From positions 1 through 64,000 of the forward strand of contig CAYVQC010000018.1 in assembly GCA_964453995.1 (NCBI GenBank): DNA of 64,000 nucleotides, given 5' to 3'. A program made the translations under genes and the position numbers. The stretch comes from SKVR01 sp964453995. GTDB taxonomy: Bacteria > Bacteroidota > Bacteroidia > Bacteroidales > UBA7960. The notes below the pieces were generated by a model. It worked only from the letters and a program-made list of their open reading frames with translations. It was not told the origin of the DNA and did not search any database. Numbering within the stretch: the stretch's first letter is position 1; every line of letters starts with the position of its first letter. Shown in pieces: positions 56,001-63,604 of this stretch.

Positions 56001-56246
56001 TGGGAATATGGAGATTTCCAGGTCTTTCCCAATCCTGCCAGCAACCGGGTGCATGTTTCTCTTCCCGGAGAGGTAGCAGGAGCCACGCTTAGAATCATAG
56101 ACCATACCGGAAAAATCATATCCACGGCAATCATTACCGGCAACTCCGTGGAAATGAATCTGCAGGAACTCTCTGATGGTCTCTATTTCATCGATGTGGT
56201 AAGTGAAAACTTTAAAGCTCGTAAAAAACTACTGATCGCCAGGTAA
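53097..56246 (+). CDS. T9SS-sorted Omp28-like protein with four Ig-like repeats
   Basis: A 1049-residue secreted protein. The start at 53097 gives the signal peptide MKRTLPFIVLLLFVSLAIQGQ and fits the promoter. Order: an N-terminal beta-sandwich (about residues 22-185, MAM- or jelly-roll-like: VIFSFDHAVDHYG), a CARDB-like linker, an Omp28/thioredoxin-like domain with FTSSTCPPCYSF (Cys303, Cys306), four tandem Big_5-like domains of about 113 residues (about 509-960), and a type A sorting domain (FQVFPNPASNRVHVSLPG .. KKLLIAR). It heads a run of four CXXC proteins. Probably a surface-anchored redox or adhesive protein; substrate unknown. Confidence 0.88.
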   Translation: MKRTLPFIVLLLFVSLAIQGQVYVSEDFSGDNFPPSGWSISANTTNWSAVGTSHAGGQAPEVRLAWNPQFNGASRLQLPAIDLSENMSGKVIFSFDHAVDHYGNTFTLGLAYRIGTGDWVNVWTQTVNSSIAGQRKTIILEDFPTQAEELQFALFFQGNSYNLNYWYIDNILVMAPQETDLALQELDIPFVLQEEDYLSGTVINAGTSLVHSFDLNWSINGGPEQTQSFFGLELGLYEAFNFQAHTMLPSETGNYSIEAYISNVNEHALDDNQENDHISQSFVVPTQLSAKRPLFESFTSSTCPPCYSFNTSFFNNFISTNKENLSIIKYQMSWPGSGDPYYTAEGGVRRTYYSVSGVPSLIVNGTMIPTNGSAVNIAFNEALEEKTVVDLIGVYRTQDDLIHIEGSVLPYAGIDDLTLHVVVLENTTYGNTGSNGETEFHHVMMKMLPDANGLTHSFADGEEYRFDHSFDMSSTNVEEMEDLSVIVFIQDNGTKELIQSANLDKTTDGAPVASSNIADGEQGVSVWKDIEILYNQIVTLPPGKTITNTDLQNIISFHVAGEPENTVAFTAQVNEFGNMFTITPTDYLSPLTTYTLSVEPVEGYWGVLSELFSFTFTTREALEAPVVTFSPEDGSEITQLYAPLHIHFDQQVRHADGDFFTHEQLQQAITLEASGNGNKSTGFTAHMNSNHTAIEIVPTENLSVSSQYTLSIAAVMGEDGVMNSPAQAVFSTRPSIGAPVAWYNIADNATDIDLTPTFRIVFSQPVRAEDGSEITEENIGNILHLFRDNLEGELVALNITINANKNIIDFYPVDKLPGNTTFVISVAPLLGTEEDLTPEMTRTFTTRQTAGAPVATFSIEDGETDVSVDVVATIELNQAVRQADGSEITDDDLSQLIMFYETNEEGNAVSFSATINSEKNLITVTPSGELAIDQLYMLGIDELLGTDDELSDPAHITFTTVESLLAGGWEYGDFQVFPNPASNRVHVSLPGEVAGATLRIIDHTGKIISTAIITGNSVEMNLQELSDGLYFIDVVSENFKARKKLLIAR
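54621..55983 (+). repeat. four in-gene repeats of about 340 bases (Big_5-like domains)
   Basis: Units begin near 54621, 54957, 55302 and 55644. Each encodes a domain starting G-A-P-V-A.., with a D-I/V..I.F.Q.V..ADG.EIT core and ending in a FTT..-type strand. The last two units are most alike, suggesting stepwise duplication within the gene. Confidence 0.8.
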
Positions 56247-56327
56247 AAATGATTTGCCAACAACAAGGAATATTATCGCACTCCTTCCCTTTGCAGGGAA
56301 AAAACATATTCCCTGTAAAACTCAGGT

Positions 56328-56358
56328 GGCATTGCCGGGAAAACCTTCCGGCAATGCC
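56328..56358 (+). terminator. terminator after the Omp28/Ig-repeat gene
   Basis: Perfect 11-bp arms GGCATTGCCGG (56328-56338) and CCGGCAATGCC (56348-56358), 9-base loop, followed by a T-rich tract (TCTGTGTTTTCTGTTTT). The next gene thus needs its own promoter. Confidence 0.75.
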
Positions 56359-56542
56359 TCTGTGTTTTCTGTTTTCCGGCATAAAGCTACCTTTTGGGTA
56401 AAAGAGAAATTATTGGTAACTTCATGTATATTCTTTTGGAACTGCCTTACCCGTTTTTGAGTATTACAAACTCCGTATGGTAACCAATTCATCAGAAGGC
56501 ATTCCCCCAAAAAACCTCAACCGAAAAACTTCACACAACCCA

Positions 56543-57943
56543 ATGATCATGATGCTACAACGACTTTACAAAACTTCACTCGCTCTTGCACTTTTTATGT
56601 GCCTTGCCTTCAGCAGCACAGCCACCCCCCAGAGCCTGCTCATCAGGGTGGATGCATTTTTTGGTGGCCCTGTCCATAAAACCAATGAACCCTATACCCT
56701 TGCAGGGGAGGTTATTTATATGGGAGATGGTGTTTTTGAATCGGTTTATCTTAACTGGCAACTCGAGGATGATGATGAGGTACAAACCACATTTTTTGAT
56801 GACTTGTCCCTCAATCCCTATATACCCTTCCGGTATGAAGTTTCTGAAAAATGGATCCCCACACAGGCAGGTGTATATGAGTTTACCTTTTGGTTTTCAG
56901 GCCTCAACGGGGATGAATCCAATGTACCCGCCAGCGAAGAATTTCAGGTAACCATAGAGGTTTACGATCAGCTTCCCCAAAAGCAGGTAGTACTGCTTGA
57001 GAGCTTTTCCAGCGTGAATTGTGGAAGTTGCGCCCTGGTAACCCCAATTCTGCGCAACCTGGTGGCACAAAACCCACAGCAATATGCGCAGATCTATTAC
57101 CATCCGCTACATTACGAAAACAGCCCGCTGTATCACTTCAATCCCAAAGATCAGGACAACCGCCGCGATCTGTATGATGTATTCTACACGCCATTTTCCG
57201 TAATAGGATCTTTATTTTCTGGGGGCAGCGAACTGGTAGACGAACAATTGCTGCAATATGAACTAAACAAGTGGGCCGGTTTCAGTTTGTCAGGAGAATG
57301 GTTTGTGCAGGACAATACATTATATTATGATATTGAAGGCGAAATATTTATGGAAACAGCAAATCCGCAAAAAGATCTCAGGCTCCTGGTGGTTGGCGTG
57401 GAGGATAGCGTTGCATTTGACTCCCCTCCGGGCTCCAACGGTGAAGACACCTTTTACAATGTAATGCGCTTTTTTGCCCCCGATGCCCAGGGCACACGAA
57501 TAACACCTGATGCTTTTGACGGATCCATAGCGATGCAAAAAAGTATGCCATGGATAGAACAACTTGACACAGCTAAAATGACCCTGATGCTGTTTGTACA
57601 GGATTTTCAAAGCAAGGAAATTTACCAGGCAGTGTTTATGGACCACAATATTTTCATGGATCCCGATGATCCCACATCCATTGTTGATCCCCACACGCCG
57701 GAAATAAATGTCTTCCCCAATCCAGCCTCAGACTTTATCACTATTGCTTCCCGTGACAACCATCTGCCGCAGGTCGGTATAATTTATGATCTCCAGGGAA
57801 GGCAGGTACTGAGAGAATATCTTTATGAAGGGCATACAGGCACACTTGACGTTTCCGGCCTCACACCGGGAGTTTATATATTACATCTTACAAGCCGGGA
57901 GAAGCGTATCACAAAAAGAATAAGCATAATCGCCCAACCCTGA
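56543..57943 (+). CDS. T9SS-sorted Omp28-like protein
   Basis: A 466-residue secreted protein. The start at 56543 (or the ATGs at 56549 and 56552) leaves a normal signal peptide, MMLQRLYKTSLALALFMCLAFS; the longer frame from 56477 adds a 22-residue polar leader and is rejected. A beta domain precedes the Omp28 region with the redox motif SFSSVNCGSCALV (Cys160, Cys163), and a type A sorting domain ends it (INVFPNPASDFITI .. KRISIIAQ). It shares domain order with the gene before it minus the Ig repeats. Forty bases before the tlpA-like gene. Confidence 0.88.
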   Translation: MIMMLQRLYKTSLALALFMCLAFSSTATPQSLLIRVDAFFGGPVHKTNEPYTLAGEVIYMGDGVFESVYLNWQLEDDDEVQTTFFDDLSLNPYIPFRYEVSEKWIPTQAGVYEFTFWFSGLNGDESNVPASEEFQVTIEVYDQLPQKQVVLLESFSSVNCGSCALVTPILRNLVAQNPQQYAQIYYHPLHYENSPLYHFNPKDQDNRRDLYDVFYTPFSVIGSLFSGGSELVDEQLLQYELNKWAGFSLSGEWFVQDNTLYYDIEGEIFMETANPQKDLRLLVVGVEDSVAFDSPPGSNGEDTFYNVMRFFAPDAQGTRITPDAFDGSIAMQKSMPWIEQLDTAKMTLMLFVQDFQSKEIYQAVFMDHNIFMDPDDPTSIVDPHTPEINVFPNPASDFITIASRDNHLPQVGIIYDLQGRQVLREYLYEGHTGTLDVSGLTPGVYILHLTSREKRITKRISIIAQP

Positions 57944-57983
57944 TATAACATTTAACCTACTAAAAATAAAAACGCAACAAAAA

Positions 57984-58496
57984 ATGAAACGGACTATCAG
58001 AACCACCCTTATTGTAGCAGCAATGCTGATCTTCAACATTTCTGCTGCGCAAAGCCCCGGCAACAAGAGCATCCCGGCCCATTCCATCAAAACGCTCGAC
58101 GGAAGAGACTTCTCCACCAGCCAGTTCGACAATGATGGCAAACCCTATGTACTGAGTTTCTGGGCTACCTGGTGTCGCCCCTGCCTGAAAGAACTCAACG
58201 CCATTGCCGAAATTTACGACGAATGGCAAGCCATGGGCTTTAAGGTTATTGCTGTAAGTACCGATGATGCTAGAACAAAAGCCAACATCCTGCCCATGGT
58301 AAATGGCAGGGGATGGGAGTATGAGTTCTATCATGATGTAAACGGCGATTTTCGTCGTGCCATGGGGGTAAATATGGTGCCTCATACCTTTATTATCAAT
58401 GGCAAAGGAGAGATTGTAAGCCAGCACACTTCCTTTTCTGATGGCATGGAATGGGATATGTTTGACAAACTTAATGCACTGGCGAAAGGGGAATAG
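57984..58496 (+). CDS. TlpA-like thiol-disulfide oxidoreductase
   Basis: A 170-residue exported thioredoxin-fold protein (signal MKRTIRTTLIVAAMLIFNISA). Active site WATWCRPCLKEL (Cys64, Cys67) with the TlpA/ResA-type FWATWC context and the cis-Pro loop VNMVPHTFIING. Predicted to reduce or exchange disulfides in the periplasm. The barrel gene starts four bases after its stop, so the two are translationally coupled. Confidence 0.93.
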   Translation: MKRTIRTTLIVAAMLIFNISAAQSPGNKSIPAHSIKTLDGRDFSTSQFDNDGKPYVLSFWATWCRPCLKELNAIAEIYDEWQAMGFKVIAVSTDDARTKANILPMVNGRGWEYEFYHDVNGDFRRAMGVNMVPHTFIINGKGEIVSQHTSFSDGMEWDMFDKLNALAKGE

Positions 58497-58500
58497 GATC

Positions 58501-60162
58501 ATGGGCAAAAATTGTGTTCGATCACTGGCTGCGGCAATATTGCTGCTTTCAATGCATTTTACGCTGTTCTCACAAGAATTGCTTCCAGGGGCGCGCATTT
58601 GGGGAAATTTCCAGATGGACGCACAGTACTATCAGCCCGACAGCCTCATACGGGCCGATACTGTACCGGAGAGAATCCTGATGAATGCATTCTTAAATCT
58701 AAACATGGAATACCAGGGCCTAACCATTGGTTTACGCTACGAAAGCTACCAAAACCCGCTCCTGGGTTTTGACCCTGCATACCAGGGCAGTGGCATTCCT
58801 TACCGGTTTGCCTCCTACCGACGCGAAAAACTGGAAGTAACCGTAGGAAACTTTTACGAGCAGTTTGGAAACGGGCTGATCCTGCGCACCTATGTGGAAC
58901 CCAACCTGGGTATCGACAACTCACTGGATGGCATAAGGCTGCTGTATCAGCCTGTTGACGGAATTACCCTTCGCACAGTGATAGGGCAACAACGCCTGTT
59001 TTTTGACAAAGGCCCGGGTATTGTAAGGGGTGCTGATGCAGAGTTCTTCCTGAATGACCTGTGGAATAACCTGGCCCGCACAGGCAACCAACTGTCGCTG
59101 GGTTTTAGCACCGTAAGTAAGTACCAGCGTGCTCAGCATCCTCTTTTTGTGCTGCCCGAAAATGTTGCCGCTTTTTCAGGCAGAATGAATTTCGCAAGAG
59201 GGGGGTTCCTGCTGAATGCTGAATATGCCTACAAAATCAACGATCCTTCAGAAGACAACAGTTTCATTTACCGTCATGGGGAGGCCCTTACCCTGAGCAC
59301 CTCTTATTCGGTAAGTGGCTTTGGTTTGCTGCTTTCAGCCAAACGTATCGACAATATGGGCTTTCGCAGCAACCGCAGCGCCCGTGCCAACGACCTGAAC
59401 ATAAACTACCTGCCTGCCATGACCCGCCAGCATGTGTACAGCCTTACCGGCATGTATCCCTATGCCACCCAACCTACCGGCGAAATGGGTGCCCTTGCAG
59501 AACTTACCTTCAACCTGCCCCGGAAAAGCCCCCTGGGTGGACCATTCGGCACTACGGTAGTGATCAATTACAGCCTTGCCAATGCTATTGAGAAAAACGC
59601 ACTGAACGACACCACCATGGTAGGCCAGCCTGGTACTGACGGTTATACTTCAAATTTTTTTGCCGTGGGCGATGAACGCTACTTCCGCGATTTTAATATT
59701 GAAATCAACCGCCGGTTCAACAGGCAGGTAAAAGGAACCTTCACCTATATGAACCTGTTCTACAACCAGAATGTAATTGAAGGCTATACAGACCGGGAAG
59801 ATGTGAGGGCCCACATAGTTGTGGCAGATATTTCGCAACGTCTGCCCAACCGCCGCTCGGTACGCTATGAACTGCAGCATCTTTCCACCCAACAGGACCG
59901 GGGCAACTGGGCGATGGCCCTGGTAGAATTTAACTTCTCTCCCCAGTGGTTTATTGCCGTTTCTGACCAGTACAACTATGGCCATGATGATCCAAACCAG
60001 CGCCAGCATTATTACAATATAAGTGCAGGGTATACCCGCAATGCCCATCGCATCAGTATGACCTGGGGCCGACAGCGCCAGGGAATCATTTGCGTGGGGG
60101 GCGTATGCCGTGTAGTTCCTGCCTCTTCGGGCCTGGCACTCAATGTAACCAGCAGCTTTTAA
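58501..60162 (+). CDS. outer-membrane beta-barrel protein (DUF6029-like)
   Basis: A 553-residue protein. The start at 58501 gives the signal MGKNCVRSLAAAILLLSMHF..LFSQ; the frame extends back into tlpA. After the signal come many amphipathic strands with alternating polar and apolar residues (for example YRREKLEVTVGNFYEQFGNG, FTYMNLFYNQNVIEGY) and a Phe-terminal last strand (ALNVTSSF), as in an outer-membrane barrel. It matches the DUF6029 pattern as far as I can judge. Coupled to the tlpA-like gene and followed by an Omp28 lipoprotein after 22 bases. Confidence 0.7.
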   Translation: MGKNCVRSLAAAILLLSMHFTLFSQELLPGARIWGNFQMDAQYYQPDSLIRADTVPERILMNAFLNLNMEYQGLTIGLRYESYQNPLLGFDPAYQGSGIPYRFASYRREKLEVTVGNFYEQFGNGLILRTYVEPNLGIDNSLDGIRLLYQPVDGITLRTVIGQQRLFFDKGPGIVRGADAEFFLNDLWNNLARTGNQLSLGFSTVSKYQRAQHPLFVLPENVAAFSGRMNFARGGFLLNAEYAYKINDPSEDNSFIYRHGEALTLSTSYSVSGFGLLLSAKRIDNMGFRSNRSARANDLNINYLPAMTRQHVYSLTGMYPYATQPTGEMGALAELTFNLPRKSPLGGPFGTTVVINYSLANAIEKNALNDTTMVGQPGTDGYTSNFFAVGDERYFRDFNIEINRRFNRQVKGTFTYMNLFYNQNVIEGYTDREDVRAHIVVADISQRLPNRRSVRYELQHLSTQQDRGNWAMALVEFNFSPQWFIAVSDQYNYGHDDPNQRQHYYNISAGYTRNAHRISMTWGRQRQGIICVGGVCRVVPASSGLALNVTSSF

Positions 60163-60184
60163 AACGTACCAAATACCCTTTGTT

Positions 60185-61033
60185 ATGAAAATCTTCAAAC
60201 CGCTTTCCCCAATTGCCATGCTTGCTGTATTTCTTTTTATGGTGGCAGGCTGTGATGTAATTGAAGAACCCTATCTGAAAGATACCAACCCCAATGGAGA
60301 TACTACTGAGGTAGTCCAGAAGTTTCTGCTTGAAGAGTTTACCGGACACCAGTGCCCCAACTGCCCCGAAGGTAGCAAGGAAGCCGATGCACTGAAAACC
60401 TTCTATGGCGACAAACTGGTGATTGTGTCCATCCATGCCGGATGGTTTGCCAATGCTTCGGGATCTACTTTCAATTATGACTTCACCACCCCCGAAGGAG
60501 ATGAACTCAACAGCTACTTTTCCATCGTGCAAAACCCCATGGGGATAGTTAACCGTACCGAATACGAAGGCACAAGGCTGTTGGGACCTTCTGCCTGGGG
60601 AAGTGCCATGGAAGAACTCTCTGAAAATGAACCCTCGTTTGCCATTGCATTGAAAATGGCAAACGAAACCGATAACAATTTCACCCTTACAGCTGAAACC
60701 ACTGCCCTTACCAATCTGAGTGCCGACCATTACCTGGTGGCAGTTATCACCGAAAATGGCATTATCAGCCCTCAAAAGGTAAATGACCCCGTAAATTACC
60801 CCCAGGGTTATATTCCCGATTACGAGCACAAATATGTTCTGCGCAAGGCAATCACCAATATTTGGGGAGAAAAACTCAGCGAACAGCCCATCGACGATGG
60901 GGAAAAGATCACCAAAATGTATGATTTTGACATAGACCCCGAATGGGTGGCAGAAAACTGTAATGTCGTAGTTTACGTTATGAACCAGGATTTACAGGTG
61001 CTGCAGGTAGAAGAGGTGAAGCTGGTGGAATAA
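60185..61033 (+). CDS. Omp28-like lipoprotein
   Basis: A 282-residue lipoprotein (signal MKIFKPLSPIAMLAVFLFMVAGC, Cys23). The Omp28 thioredoxin-like region has EEFTGHQCPNCPEG (Cys57, Cys60) followed by YGDKLVIVSIHAGWFA, then a beta-rich C-terminal half (LVAVITENGIISPQKVN, EHKYVLRKAITNIWGE). It is the last gene of the tlpA-barrel-Omp28 operon, which ends at a 16-bp perfect inverted repeat. Confidence 0.88.
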   Translation: MKIFKPLSPIAMLAVFLFMVAGCDVIEEPYLKDTNPNGDTTEVVQKFLLEEFTGHQCPNCPEGSKEADALKTFYGDKLVIVSIHAGWFANASGSTFNYDFTTPEGDELNSYFSIVQNPMGIVNRTEYEGTRLLGPSAWGSAMEELSENEPSFAIALKMANETDNNFTLTAETTALTNLSADHYLVAVITENGIISPQKVNDPVNYPQGYIPDYEHKYVLRKAITNIWGEKLSEQPIDDGEKITKMYDFDIDPEWVAENCNVVVYVMNQDLQVLQVEEVKLVE

Positions 61034-61069
61034 TCCCAGCCATTGCCATTAGAAACTGAATGACTGGAA

Positions 61070-61113
61070 ATTTCACTGGCGGTAAAACCTCAAAACCTTA
61101 CCGCCAGTGAAAT
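61070..61113. terminator. 16-bp perfect inverted repeat at a convergent junction
   Basis: Arms ATTTCACTGGCGGTAA (61070-61085) and TTACCGCCAGTGAAAT (61098-61113) with a 12-base loop. It lies between the Omp28 lipoprotein and the convergent peptidase gene. No T-run on either side; strong hairpin terminator or transcript-end protector inferred. Confidence 0.6.
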
Positions 61114-61197
61114 GTAATACCAGATATGATGCTCATGCACATCAAAGGTAGTATAGTCTCCCCTCCCAAGACATCTTAAAGGATTTTACACAAAAGA

Positions 61198-63135
61198 CTA
61201 CACAAAACCCCCAATCCAGATATAGGCAAGAAAACCCAAACTACCCAGTTGGGTTAGGAGAAAGGGTACCTGCTTTTTACCCCACCCCCTGAACACGGAG
61301 ACTACGTTGTAAATAAGAATTATACCAGCAGCAAGGGCAATGTATGCAATAAAATCCCACCGCGATGGCACGCCCATAGCCAGCATAAACGGATTGAGGG
61401 AAACAGCATTGAAAACAGCAACCGTAAGCAGCCCCAAAATGGCCACAACAAAAGCTGAAAGCAACCAGCCAGGAAAGACAACCTTAAAAGGAAGTTTCCA
61501 ACTGCTTTTCCTTACTTTTTTCACAAGAGCCACAATGGGAAAATACAGAAACCCAAAAAAGCTTAGAAAAATGAACAGGGCGGGAACAACCAATACTCCG
61601 TAATTCTGATTTACAATAGTAGCCATCAGCGAAGCAATACCCTTATTGAAACTTATATCGGTAACAAACTGCAAGGAGGTAATTTCGGAAATGGATTCAA
61701 AGGGAACCTGTGGATCCGGGTTATCGAGAAACGCTGCAAAATCAACCTTGCCATCGGTATGCGGGTAGTGACCTGAGCCCGGCACCACATGATGCGACGC
61801 GTTGGAGAAGTATTGCATGGCATCCTCGCCACGGTATGCAGGTGTTACCGGATCAAGACCACCCGATACCAGCAACACAGGAATATCAAGCACCTTCCAC
61901 TGTGGTTGGGGTATTGAGTCGGAAGTTTTTATGATATCCCAGGTAAATTGCTGCCTTTCCGAATCATTGGGAATCCATTCGTTTTTCAGCCATTGCAATG
62001 CATTCGGATTAGTGGGAGGAGCCAGAAAAGCAGGATCCAATGGCAGATCGTTCCCACGAACAATGGTAAGCATATCCTGGCGGAGATCGCCTGAAAAGCG
62101 CCCGTCGTTGATCAGTGATGCAGCCAGATTTTCAATGATCCACATATTACCCTCAGCGATTGCATTCATCAACAAGGGAATAATTTCAATCCCCTGTTTA
62201 TTGTAAAGCAAGGCCTGTAAGCCATTTAGCAAAATAGAGGGTGTAATATAGGCGGTAATTTCATCCTTTTCTGAGTTGAAATAGTTTATGGCTACCGGCT
62301 CACTTTCAAGGTGTTGAAATGCCTTTTGCATAATATTTTCAAAATCGGGGAAACGGGCACTGCAGTCAGGATCATTTTTGCAGGCTTCAATGGTATTATA
62401 GATTACATTCCAGGTATCAAATTGTGAAAAATCATAATACAGGTTTCTGTTTACCATGCCACTTAAAAAAGCGCTTCTGACGGATTCCGGATAAGTCTGC
62501 ATTAAAACAAAGCCAAAATATGAGCCATAAGAGTGCCCTCTTATATTCCAGGATTCATAACCCAGCTCCTGTCTTAGTTTTTCAGCATCCTGGGCAACCT
62601 GTATGGCACTGTACCCACGTACATCAGCACCTGCTTCTGCCATTAGCTCTGCGCATTTGCTCCAGGCTTCGGCAAGTAGCTCAAGACGTTGCTCCTCCGT
62701 GGCAAAAGTGAGCGCCTTACTCAGATCAGAATCATTAATATTATCACACAACTTTGGGTTCGAAAAACCAGTGCCGCGAGGATCAATCAGTATAATATCC
62801 CGGTGGGCCAGCACATTCTGAATTGACTCAGTGTTGTATATCCGCTCCACCATTGGACTAAAAGCCCCTCCCGGTCCACCGGGCAATACCACTACCGGAT
62901 CGGGCAAGGGCTGATCCGATTTGCTTTTTATGATGGTGAAAGCCACATGGATCTGGCGCGAATCGGGATTGTCATGGTTCTCTGGCACCGGCAAATAGCC
63001 AAATTTGATCTGTTCCGCTAATTCCTTTTTCAGATCACCGGGAAAAGGTTGCCAATCAATTTGCCCGAAGGTTGGGAAAATCATCCATAAGTGCAACCCA
63101 AATAATGTTGCAAATACCAGTCTTCTTTTGATCAT
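61198..63135 (-). CDS. S33-type alpha/beta-hydrolase peptidase with C-terminal membrane helices
   Basis: A 645-residue secreted or membrane-anchored hydrolase with an N-terminal signal (MIKRRLVFATLFGLHLWMIFPTFGQ). The hydrolase domain has VVVLPGGPGGAF (oxyanion), IILIDPRGTGFS, the elbow NIRGHSYGSYF (Ser202), and LLVSGGLDPVTP and GSGHYPHTD for Asp and His, matching tripeptidyl/prolyl aminopeptidases of family S33 with a TAP-like C-terminal part. The last ~150 residues hold four or so hydrophobic helices (VLVVPALFIFLSFFGFLYF and others), unusual for the family and probably tethering it to the inner membrane. Confidence 0.85.
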   Translation of the reverse strand: MIKRRLVFATLFGLHLWMIFPTFGQIDWQPFPGDLKKELAEQIKFGYLPVPENHDNPDSRQIHVAFTIIKSKSDQPLPDPVVVLPGGPGGAFSPMVERIYNTESIQNVLAHRDIILIDPRGTGFSNPKLCDNINDSDLSKALTFATEEQRLELLAEAWSKCAELMAEAGADVRGYSAIQVAQDAEKLRQELGYESWNIRGHSYGSYFGFVLMQTYPESVRSAFLSGMVNRNLYYDFSQFDTWNVIYNTIEACKNDPDCSARFPDFENIMQKAFQHLESEPVAINYFNSEKDEITAYITPSILLNGLQALLYNKQGIEIIPLLMNAIAEGNMWIIENLAASLINDGRFSGDLRQDMLTIVRGNDLPLDPAFLAPPTNPNALQWLKNEWIPNDSERQQFTWDIIKTSDSIPQPQWKVLDIPVLLVSGGLDPVTPAYRGEDAMQYFSNASHHVVPGSGHYPHTDGKVDFAAFLDNPDPQVPFESISEITSLQFVTDISFNKGIASLMATIVNQNYGVLVVPALFIFLSFFGFLYFPIVALVKKVRKSSWKLPFKVVFPGWLLSAFVVAILGLLTVAVFNAVSLNPFMLAMGVPSRWDFIAYIALAAGIILIYNVVSVFRGWGKKQVPFLLTQLGSLGFLAYIWIGGFV

Positions 63136-63604
63136 AACTTCAAAATTTTATAAAACAAACCAAAAAAGGGAATATGCTTGTCTTGTAGGCAATCGCCATC
63201 ATACTTCATTTAACATCAGGGATTAAGCTACTTAAATATAGCACATTCAACTCTGTCAAAAAAACAAAAAAACCAAAAAATGATGCTTAGCCGGTTTCAA
63301 TCCTTGTTGTAGTTGATGGAGGAATCTAAGTTGGGAGAAAGATTATTCCTCAAGCGCCTTGCATCCAGAAATTTTAATATATTTTGATTTTGAATAATAT
63401 AATCACAAAAAATAAATACTTTTAGCTCATTAATAATGAGCTGCTGAAAATTAAGGAGAAAAGCTGCTTAAGAATTACAAACAAGACATGCGTAAAAACA
63501 GGTACTAAGCACAATATGCAGGAAAATGAGCGACACGTAGCATCAGGCGATTTTCTGCGGTTGAACGAATTCCCTGTTTGTGATAATTTTTAAAACATGT
63601 TTCA
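63136..63604. promoter_or_regulatory. 469-base gap with a palindrome
   Basis: No gene supported. A near-perfect palindrome AGCTCATTAATAATGAGCT (63424-63442, 8-bp arms around AAT) lies 160 bases before the terminal lipoprotein; it overlaps a degenerate TACTTTTA box. A candidate operator only. The region is AT-rich. Confidence 0.35.
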
